NCBI GenBank assembly: GCA_024362935.1
Contig: JANCRA010000006.1
Location: forward strand, 33,597,924-33,661,923
DNA from: Setophaga petechia
Taxonomy: Eukaryota > Chordata > Aves > Passeriformes > Parulidae
Direction of reading: 5' to 3'
DNA: 64,000 nt
In this document: one piece after another, positions 55,199 through 64,000 of the stretch
Layout of the letters: each line of letters begins with the position of its first letter
Position numbering within the stretch: position 1 is the stretch's first letter
Notes under the pieces: model-generated
Databases searched by the model: none
Seen by the model: only the letters and a program-made list of their open reading frames with translations
What the model was told of the DNA's origin: nothing
Made by a program: the position numbers and the translations under genes

Positions 55199-56073
55199 CT
55201 GCTGCAGGACGAGAGCCGAGCGGCCGAGCACCTGCGCTGGGCCCTGCCGCACCTGCAGAGCCCACAGAGGCCCCTGCGACAGGCGGCCGTCAGGCTGATG
55301 GGTGAGCCCCGAGCCCAGCGCCCCTCCCTGCCCCCGGCCCGGCCGCTGCCCCGGCTCCAGCGGGAGCCGCGCCCGGGCCGCTGCAGCCCCGCCCGCCCTC
55401 GGCGCTGCCGCCGCCCTCCCGCAGCCGAGCCCTCGGGCGGCAGCGTGCGGCAGGGCTGGCAGGAGCCCTGCCCGGGCAGGAGGGCGTGCGGCCGCAGGGT
55501 GGCAGCGCCCGTGTCGGGCAGCTGTGCCGCCTGGCGCCGCCACGGGCTCTGTCCTGCCAGGGCTGGCCGGAGTGCTCATGGTGGGGCAGAAGAAGGAGCT
55601 CCAGGTCCTCAGTCAGGGTGAGTGGGGGCAGTCGCGGGGGTGCCAGCGGGGGCCGCCGGGGGCAGCTGCAAATCCCGGCTCCGGAGCTACAATCCCTGCC
55701 CCGGCTGCCGAGGGCTCTGCTCCCTGTGCGGACGAGGGGCGGCGGGGACAGAGTCCGGAGCGCTTTCAGGGACACGAGGGGCAGCCGAGGCCAGCACCTT
55801 CCGGCCCAAGCCCGTGTCTCCGGCTCCCTTCTGGCCATAGCAGGAGCCGGCTGGGATTGCCTGGCAGGAGTGTTTCCCTGGATTCCTGCAATCCGGCCTC
55901 TAACCGTGGCTCTGGGCTTCTTTTTTTCAACCCTTCAAGCCCTGAAGGAGTACGAGTGCCCTTTCTTCATCAACCAATTTATCCTGCTGATGAAGTTTGA
56001 GGCAAGATCTGCCGAACTTCGTCTGCAGGATCAGAAGAACCCGTGTCCTTGGGCAACCCCCAGTTGCCAATGA
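55199..56073 (+). pseudogene. MROH 3' end, truncated and damaged copy
   Basis: Equivalents of the last three MROH gene 1 exons: 55,199-55,301, 55,561-55,617 and 55,931-56,073. The first two keep splice sites and frame. The third has lost its acceptor: TTTTTCCAG in gene 1 reads TTTTTTCAA here. The final codon is TGA instead of TAA, which also removes the AATAAA that overlaps the gene 1 stop. The 5' part of the gene is absent beyond about 55,035. A distal AATAAA survives near 56,275. It cannot make an MROH protein on its own. Confidence 0.8.
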
Positions 56074-56289
56074 AGATGAGACCACCTGCAGAGCACAGGG
56101 GACCAGCTGGAACTCCAGGCACAGCTCTTGTTGGTCACAGCTGAGCCTGTGGGAAGCTCCAGGGGCTCCTGGCATCTCACTCCTTGTTGGCAGCTCCCTC
56201 CCTCTCTCCAGCCCCCAGGCCCTGCCCAGCCCCTTTTTTGCCTCCCAGTTCACCCCTTTGCTTTGCCTTCCCTTAATAAACAGTTTTAG

Positions 56290-57240
56290 CTTTGTCACTT
56301 TACCCACGTGTCCATGGAGCTGAAGTGGCAGAAACCCTGAGCCCCGGGACACGCAGGGCCCTGCTGCCGTTCTCTTCCACGCTGTGTTCTGTGCACGGGC
56401 AGAGAGGAACAAGGGCAGCTCAGGCTGCAAAGGTCCCTGTGCTGCTGCTCCAGTTGCACAGCACCATGGAGTTGAAGGTCGTGCTGAGCATGCTGAAGGG
56501 AGCAAGGAGCCTGGGTTTTAGAAGAGCCAGCTTGAGGATGCTCTGAAGGCAGCTGTGAGGGATTCCACAGCATGCATCTATGGAGAGCAGAGGAGCTTGC
56601 AATGCTGGAAGTTTTTCACAGAGAGCTTCCTGAAAGCACAGCAATGCTCCATCCCTACACAGGGACAGGAAGAGGGCAGAAGCAGAGACCGTCGTGACCT
56701 AACAGTGAGCTCTGGGTGTGCTCAAAAGCAGCAGCAGCAGCAGGGAGTGGCTGAGCCTCAGAGGCAGGACAGTCCCAGTGGCTGCAGCATTGTAGGGCAG
56801 TGCCTGCAGGCTCGGTGTGGTTCTGGCAGCTGTGGTCTCCCCACAAGGGAGGAATGGCAGCCCTTGCCTCAGGCCCAGTCAGAAACCCAACCAAGTGAGG
56901 CCAGAGGGAGGAGACCCTTCGCACCTCTCTTGGGCAGGGCTGCAAAACAGCCGCTGCATCTTCCTGCCCCTCTGTTTGGGGTGTGCTGAGCCCAGAGCCG
57001 GCCAGCTTGTGTCCTGCTGTGCCAGGAGCGTTCTGGGCGGGCAGGAGAAGGGCTGCGTGCACGGCGGAGCGTCCTGCAAGGGGCTCACCAGAGCCTCCTG
57101 CGGGAACAGGCTGCGGGGCACGGAGGGTCTGGGACATCGCACCATCACCAATATGATCTAGTGAAGCCAAATTTATTATCCTTTAAAAGACTATATTTAA
57201 AATAAATCTCTACTGTCCACGTCTCTCTAGCTAATACATG
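56290..57240. other. Duplicated intergenic block
   Basis: Inverted equivalent of 32,640-33,580. No gene recognised. Confidence 0.5.
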
Positions 57241-57284
57241 ATTGCTTAATCCTAGCTGTTCACTCATCTAAAATAGAATGCTGA

Positions 57285-58260
57285 TTGGATCATCTAATTT
57301 TTTACACATCTTGCTGTGGTTGTCTGGCCTACCCATGGCTCATTCTCCTAAGCTTTCTGACAAACTTGCTGAGTCCTGATGACTCTTCTTCTTGTATCTT
57401 TTTTGAGGATTTACCGACCCCAATTCTGAGTATGTCCATAATTCATTCTTTGTGAACGTGTTCACTGTCCATTATTACAAGCATGCTGGATTGTGCATCG
57501 GCTGAATATGGCCCTTGTCTTGCAAAAACTCCTCCATTCTTTCTCTGAGCCAGCATTCGAGCCAGTTAAACAAAACCCTCCCTCTCACGCTGTAAAGAAC
57601 GTGGAATTGGAGTTGGAATGTGACCCTGAAATTGAAGCAGCTCCAAAACTAAAGTAGAAAAAAGTTATTCCAGAAGCTATTGTAGAAGGGACCTTTCTCT
57701 CCAATGATGCAGTAGCTTTTCCTGTAGTAACTAATGCTGCAAGTAGAGTTTGAGAACCTTTCAATTGGAAGATTTTAGAAAAATTGAGAGCTGCAATTTC
57801 ACAATTTGGTTGAAAATCCCAACTTGCACAGTCACTTCTGCAGTGTATTTTTCCATCTAACACATTAATTCCAGCTGATGTGCATACCCTAATAAGACTT
57901 ATAATGCCACCCCATCAGCAGGAGATGTTTCATAAAAGCTGGGAGGAAAAGTGTGCTCAAGAAGCAGCAAGACCTAGAGTGCAGGTGATCCTCTATATAG
58001 TTTAACAGCACAACAGTTACTTGGCAAGGGGCCCTGGGCTACTGCCACTGCCCAGGCTAAGAGCACTGATCAAGTCTTACAGATGAGGCAACAACTAGCA
58101 TATAATGCTATCCTTGCACTTCCAGGTAAGTTTCACACCATGTCTTTTACACAAAGTCACCAAAGAAGAATGAAGACTTTGATAGATTTGTAGAGAAATT
58201 GCATAGAGCTATCTATAAAAATTCTGATTTCAATTCAGACACAAAGATACAATGGTATGG
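57285..58260 (+). pseudogene. ERV gag relic, copy C
   Basis: Same relic as at 1,137-2,110, with the same missing G in GTGCAGGTGATCC (near 57,980-57,992) and similar stops. Confidence 0.6.
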
Positions 58261-60300
58261 ATTTTGGGATCATTACTCCATTCCAAATGGAGTAATTTGG
58301 AGACTTTCCCTTCAGTCACAAGAGCCTTCCATCTCTTCCAAAAATTGCCCGCTGAAACTCTTCTGCTGCCTTCCAAATCAGTTCACTACTCCAGCATAAC
58401 CCTTGAAGCATGGGCAGCTGACTCTTCAACTAATATAGTAGAAAAGAAGCATCTTTATTGCAGCACTGGACACATGCGAACTAGTTTCCAAAGACACGTG
58501 CAAGGAGTTGCAGACTCCTGCTCTCTATTTCTACAGAAAGGTTTTACATTAGGTTCCTAAGGACCCATAATACATAATTATTACCTGCCTGCTTTGTACT
58601 TTTATCAGCTGAATATCTATATACAGCTGCGCAATTGTACTGCCTTAAGTGGGTGGGTGGGATTTTGAAATGAGGGAGTGGTTGTATGGGAGGAGGAAAA
58701 CTGTTTTCCTCATGGTGAACTCTTCTGCCATGGCCAGTTGGCAAGACCTTTTCACCTGCTGGTCATGGTCCAAGCCTGTCCTAACTGTTCAATTATTCTT
58801 AAGGCAAGGTATTTCTATGGTCTCTGCTCCTTCACAATTGCTTCTTCTATCCCTGTCACTCCTAGCTTTATGTTCCTAGTATATTTGGTACTCTTTAACT
58901 AAGGTCGGTGATTTCTGCTAGCTGTATTACTAACTTAGCTTCTTACCTAATTTTAAAATCTTACCTAAAATATGCAATCTTCTACTTTTCCAATTCTATT
59001 CCCAGCTGGCCCCTCAACTCATCTGCACTTTTCAATTATCCTAATTACATTTTCAGCCAACCCCTTGACTCACCTCAGGCGCAAGCCTGACTGCCTCTCT
59101 CCCAGCAGCTCAGAGCTGCATTGCACAGCGCTTGCTGTGCGCCAGAGAGCACAAAGCAGGCTGGCCTGGTGGGCCTGAATATTTCTCCCAAACACTCTGC
59201 ACCTCACACCTTTGCTCTGGCTCAGAGCAGAAGTGCAGGATTGCAGGCGCTTCCTCCCAGAGCTGCGTGAGGCGCTGGCTCCTGCAGATGTGCCCTGCCG
59301 AGCTGTCCCTGCCTCACGCTGGCCTCGCTTCCCCTGGCACAAGTGCCGCACTGGAGGAGGCTGCCCTGTGCTCCAGCCTGCCCAGCAGCCCAGCTCCCTG
59401 CCCCGGTGCCCAGGGTGCTGCACACACTGCTGGCCTTTGCCAGGAGTTCCAGGGCAGCGGCAGAAGAGGAGGAATCCTCAGCCAGCCCAGCGGCCCTCGG
59501 CTGCCCTTGGCCTTTCTCTGCTCCTGGGCGCACTCCAGACGGCCAATGCCTCCAGGCTGGGCTGTGCCCAGCATGGCTGCGCTTCCCCTCGGGAGCAGCC
59601 AGCTGCCACCTGGGCTCTGAGAGCGGAGGATTCGTCCGCTGCTAGGAACAGGCACCCAGGGCCCGGCTGCTGCCTCTTGCAGCTGCAAGGGCCTCCTCCC
59701 AGCCTGCCTCTGCCGGGGCTCAGCCTGCTGCGGCCTCTGCCGGGGCTCTGCTGGGGCTCCAGCCCGGCCTAGGCCGGGCCCGCTCTCACCTCACAGGCGC
59801 TGACAGCTCTGCACCACAGGACACCTTCCCCAGCACCCTCTCCGATCTTTCTGCTTGCTTACTTGAGCAAGGCTCTCCTCCAGCCAAAGACATTGCACCT
59901 AGGGATACAAATCCAAGTGGCAGGAACCCCAATGCTCTCCAGTCACAGCTGAAGGCCTGCATCTGCACAGGATGTTTGGGCTGCCTCATTCTTCCTTTGC
60001 TTTTGCCTTCAAATGTCATTGTCCTTTCTGCCTCAAATAGAAGTACCAGAGTGGCCAAAAACAGATCAGTTGGCCATATTCCAAAGGCAGTGTGGTCTGG
60101 AGAGAAGGAATGAAGAAGATCCTTCCCCACTTTCACACCATGCCAAAGACACCGTGTCACTTTCCACCATTAAGAAACAACAGACAATTCAGAAGGAATT
60201 CTCGAGCTTATTTGCAGAGTGAGAAGGAAGGGAATCTTCAAGGTGAGTTGTGGTTTCAGAAACTTTATTTATTTCCAGTCCTACTCTGCAGTCCTATTAG
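58260..60300. other. Copy C equivalent of 2,110-4,150, no gene
   Basis: Contains the AT-rich ERV-like tail, the GC-rich block and the diverged 3.8-kb repeat family member, as in copy A. Confidence 0.5.
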
Positions 60301-60310
60301 ACAATCCTAC

Positions 60311-60358
60311 TCTAACCCTAACCCTAATCTTAACCCTAATCCTAATCTTAATCCTTAT
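60311..60358 (+). repeat. Degenerate telomere-like array 1 (copy C)
   Basis: Duplicate of 4,163-4,210: CTCTAACCCTAACCCTAA followed by hexamer variants. Confidence 0.75.
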
Positions 60359-60688
60359 CTGTAGACAGTTTTTTACTGAGACATAGTCGATGGGAAAAAA
60401 CTAATGTGAGCAAGTACATCTGAGAAAGCAACAGCTGCCTAATTCAAGGACATGGTTTCTTTGAGCAAGAGGTTGTTTAATAAATTATGTGATAACAGGA
60501 GGTAAAAAAGAAGCCACAAACATCTTGAGAAAGGTGTAACTAACTTTTATAGCTGACCAATAGTGAGCTTTAGTTTTGCAATATGTATGAGCCTTATTAC
60601 TGTCATTATAAAAGTGTTTCTGTTAATCAACAAATCTGAGATTTTGTCGATCATCATCGGATGAGCAAGTCTCCCATCTACCTTGTCA

Positions 60689-60764
60689 CTTATCCTAATC
60701 CTAATCCTTATCCTAATCCTTATCCTTATCATAATCCTAATCCTTATCCTAATCCTAGTCCTAG
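60689..60764 (+). repeat. Degenerate telomere-like array 2 (copy C)
   Basis: Duplicate of 4,541-4,616: TCCTAA/TCCTTA units. Confidence 0.75.
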
Positions 60765-60769
60765 TTAAC

Positions 60770-61670
60770 AATCCTACTCTAAACTGGTGGAGGAATAAAT
60801 GGTCCTGATGTTCTTGCCTCGTTCCTCTTCTTCAGTAAAACAATCAGTGGCACCAGGCTGGACGCAGGCTCAGCAGATGTTACAAATGGATGCTGCCCAA
60901 AGGGAAAAAAATCAACAAAAAACAATGAACCATGACTTTCCAAGCTCAGTGCTTCACAGAATTCCTCTGGCTCCTAGAAGGATGCAGGAAGAGGACCAAT
61001 GGGACCATCTACACCTCCATCTTTTTGTGCAGGACTTTGGCATCACAGGCAAACCTGGCCCAGAATCCCACTCATCCATTTATCCAGGTATCTTCATCTT
61101 GCTGAGATTTTTGCCCTGCCAGTGCTCTAGAAATGGTGCTTTCTCTCCCTAGGGTTTCTTCCTTTCAGGAAACTCCAAAGCCTCACATAGGTCCCTGTCT
61201 TTGGAAGACAGGCACTGTGCCGATTCCCACAGGGAGACAGAGCAGTGTCTACTTTTCCGTGCCCTGCCCCTCGCGTGCTGGATGGCACCTTCCTTCCCAG
61301 CAGGGCCGGCCCTGTGGCACTGGGCCCTGCAGTTCCCTCTGTGCCACACAACCTGGCAGTAACCCTGGCACAGTTCCCGGCTGCTTGGGCGTGCCAGGCA
61401 GCAGATGGGGCTGGGACAGGTCCCTCCCAGCTGTCCCTGTTTGCGTGGCAGAAACCTCTAAGGGTGGGCTGGGGGGCACAAACCAGGGCCCTTCCGAGGC
61501 TCACAGTGAGCCCCCCACAGCCCCTCGTGCCCACAGCCAAATCTCTGACTGCTCAGCTGGGACTGGCTTCCTTGGCTTCCTCTACCACCATTTCATGGCT
61601 CTACCACCATTTCATGTACCCTGCATTGCTCGACTTCAATTCTTTTGCCATTAGATCAAACTGAACACTC
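60770..61670. other. Copy C equivalent of 4,625-5,520, no recognised gene
   Basis: GC-rich frames without support, as in copy A. Confidence 0.45.
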
Positions 61671-61672
61671 CA

Positions 61673-62103
61673 CCAAAGTACAAAAGAGGGCAACAGAAAC
61701 AGTCAGAGGACAGAGCACCTCTCCTCTCAGGAAATGCGGAGAGAGCTGGAGTTATTCAGTTTTGTGAAGAACAGGCCCCAGGGAGACTTTATTGCCACTT
61801 TGCAAGACTTTAGAGTGGCTTTGAAGAAAGTGGGGGCCATCTTTTTTAACAGGGCCAGTTACAATAGGATATGGACAAATATTTTTAAACACAAAGGGGA
61901 TTAAGTCACAGTAGGTCTAAGGAAGAACTTGTTTACTCGGAGCATGGTGCAGCCCTGGCACAGCTTGCCCCAAGAGCTTGTAGGTGCCCCCTCCCTGCAA
62001 CCATTCTGGCTCTGGTGGCAAAGGGCTCTGAGCAACCTGATCTCTGTAAAGATGTCCCTGCTTATGGCAGGACACTTGCACCACAGGACCTTTACAGGGC
62101 CCT
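61673..62103 (+). mobile_element. CR1 LINE 3' fragment (copy C)
   Basis: Duplicate of the CR1 at 5,525-5,955, with a handful of substitutions. Confidence 0.8.
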
Positions 62104-62251
62104 GCCAGCCCAGCCCAGTCTAGGATTCCTCACCGCTTTCATTTGAAGAGCAGCAAGAGTGGAGGTGAGGAGGAAGGGGGCTGATCTGATGCCGTGGAGG
62201 AGGAGCCCATCCCTCAGAGCCTGTTTCACCTGCAGCCCCTTCACATTTTAC

Positions 62252-62389
62252 CTGCAGGAGCTCCTTGGCAGACCAGCGCTGCTCCTCGTCTCTCTGCAGG
62301 CAGCAGCTCAGGAAGTCACGCAGCAAAGCCGAGAGGAGCTTGGGCTGCCGCAGCTTTGGGGTCCCTACTGTGGCTATCAGGTGCCGAGC
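62252..62389 (-). CDS. Second PAK-like kinase gene, exon K7
   Basis: Equivalent of 6,114-6,251, with the same splice borders and a 46-codon open frame ([10 protein letters not shown] to SAKELLQ). It belongs to a paralogous gene whose upstream exons lie beyond the right edge. Confidence 0.88.
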
Positions 62390-63717
62390 CTGGAGAAGAA
62401 AAAACCACGAGGCTTCACCCGCTGCTTTCACATCTCTAAGTGCTCTCCCAGATCCCTTTGTTTAACCTGTGTTCTGCAGTGGCAGTTTCTGCCCTGGCAG
62501 AGACCCAGAGATGACTTTACCAACAAAAAACCCAAACCCCAATGCAGCCGCAGCTTTTGCACCATCCCACAGATCTTGCCTTGGCAGCTGATTGCATTGA
62601 CTGACCTAGTTAGTGGGAACTGCATCAGCACAAGCACAATTCCTTCCCTGAGGATTCACACCAGCTTGAGAGGCTTTTTGGAAGAGGGACTTTGCTATAT
62701 GAACTAATTTCAAGGATTACTACATGAAAGGCATCTCTGCAGTGCTTGTTGGTCCTTTAAGCACAGCTGCCATAGAACAAAGCTCATCAAGCTTTTTGTG
62801 CTCTTCTTGAAAACAATGGGAATTGGAAGGAAAGAAAGGAAATGCATCAGTTAATGCCCAGGGAAGGAAATAAAGATTTACAATCTCATCTTCAACACAG
62901 ACACATTAAGATGCCTACACAAATGTATTGGGATGAAAATGGCTGCTTGGGCACACAGGAACCACCTGCAGCTCTGTCTCTCAGCAGTCTGAAAATTTCA
63001 GCTTTCCATTTTTCGGCAAAAGAGAAATTTTCATGGTCAGAAGAAAGAGAGGTGCCATCCCTATGGTCACCCTCTGCTCATTTGGCTACTCAAGTCAATG
63101 CATTAGTGATAGGCCCATCCCAGAAAATGCCAGGAAACAAACAGGAGGTTTTGGCAGGCTCTCCACATCACCAGGCTTCGGCTTGGTGACATAGAGAACG
63201 TGCCTTGGGCTAGGAGAGAAACACGGTCACTAAATGCAGTGCAGCAGCACTGCACAAGAAGCAGAAGAGACTCTGTGGCCTTTACACCCTCATGCCCAGG
63301 TTTCAGGCATGTTTCCCAGTGAGAAGAAACTGCACAGTGGCTTAGGTTCCTCTCTAAAGACCACAGTTTTAGAAACTTTGTTGGCTTTGGGTTTCCTTCC
63401 TTCATTTATGGAAAGATAACTGAAGTTCTGCGATGCTTCTTTCCTGTTACTGGGGCCATCTCCACAGACAAAAGAACTGGAACCACTTATAACCCAAAGG
63501 AAAGTGTTGCCTGAGAATGGAGTTTGTTTGCATGTGGTAAGGCTTGAGTTCCCCACCGAGGCAACCAAAACTAGAGCAGATGCTGATGTGTTGCAGGACA
63601 TTTGTAGGAGGGGCCTTGGTGGAAGTAGTTCCAGCAGATGGCAATGGGATTTTGTCCAATGGTAGGACAGGGGGCAGGTGAGAAAGACAGTGGGATCAGT
63701 GAGTATTTGCTCCTTAC

Positions 63718-63914
63718 CGTGCCAGAACTCTCGCTCCAGTAAGGCGGTTCTTGTTCTATCATTTCAATTCCCACTATCCCCAAAGACCATATGTCCACTT
63801 TGGGGCCATATGGGTGACCTGTCACCATTTCAGGGGCCATCCACCAAGGAGTCCCGGCTAGCAAGCACGGTCTGCTCTGCTCAGAGTTGAGCTGAGTAGA
63901 GAGGCCAAAATCAG
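63718..63914 (-). CDS. Second PAK-like kinase gene, exon K6
   Basis: Equivalent of 7,584-7,780: 197 nt, frame open, DFG, APE and helix-F Asp kept. One codon differs at the activation-loop phospho-site position: TCG (Ser) in the first gene is TTG (Leu) here, giving [10 protein letters not shown]. The intron towards K7 also has a small deletion near 63,662. Confidence 0.9.
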
Positions 63915-64000
63915 CTGAGGAGAAAGCAAAATACTGGTTTGATTTGAATTCTGTGCAATTAGGAAAGCAAGCAAAAGAATTCCCCAGTAGAAGTTTGAAA

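Larger units (their letters stand above)
55035..64000 (+). repeat. Segmental duplication copy C
   Basis: 55,035 to about 59,085 matches copy B in inverted orientation; 57,014-64,000 matches copy A in direct orientation and continues past the window. It carries no ERV insertion at 57,013-57,014, so it preserves the empty site for the left-edge provirus (GTCCTGCTGTGCC). Confidence 0.95.

Overview
This window looks like nuclear DNA of a songbird (passerine). The evidence is CR1 retroposons, avian-type endogenous retroviruses (ERVs) and LTRs, and spliced genes of two families known to be expanded in songbirds: PAK3-like serine/threonine kinases and maestro heat-like repeat (MROH) proteins. There is no bacterial-type gene organisation, operon or CRISPR array. 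Most long open frames are GC-rich shadows. The real genes are chains of short exons, which I traced by splice sites and matching phases.

Layout. 1-865: env end and 3' LTR of an ERV. 866-7,866: segmental duplication copy A, holding a gag relic, degenerate telomere-like repeats, a CR1 and the 3' exons of a PAK-like kinase gene. 5,991-25,314 (minus): that gene. It has a membrane-type first exon, a short second exon, four acidic exons (three carried by near-identical 1.77-kb tandem units), three coiled-coil exons, a PAK-type linker exon and seven kinase exons. 25.5-30.8 kb: repeat-rich intergenic DNA with LTR-like pieces and a 0.41-kb inverted repeat around a 2.5-kb loop. 30.8-34.85 kb: duplication copy B, inverted. 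33,802-38,502 (minus): MROH-like gene 1. 41,320-43,317 (minus): 3' part of MROH-like gene 2. 43,527-49,364 (minus): betaretrovirus-like provirus without env. 50.1-53.0 kb (minus): a different ERV reduced to LTR, primer-binding site and broken env. 55.03-64.0 kb: duplication copy C, direct relative to A, with the last three exons of an MROH gene (damaged), the gag relic, the telomere-like repeats, the CR1 and the last two recognised exons of a second PAK-like kinase gene, which runs off the window.

Interpretation. The window is a young, repeat-driven gene-family nursery. The kinase and MROH genes lie tail to tail within the duplicated block. Copies A and C differ by only about 1% in stretches I compared by eye and share a one-base gag deletion that B lacks, so they look like the more recent pair. 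The ERV at the left edge sits at a site that is empty in B and C. The most striking object is the kinase gene: every junction from its first exon to the kinase core is phase-compatible, no Cdc42/Rac-binding (CRIB) exon is seen, and a symmetric acidic exon has been multiplied in tandem.
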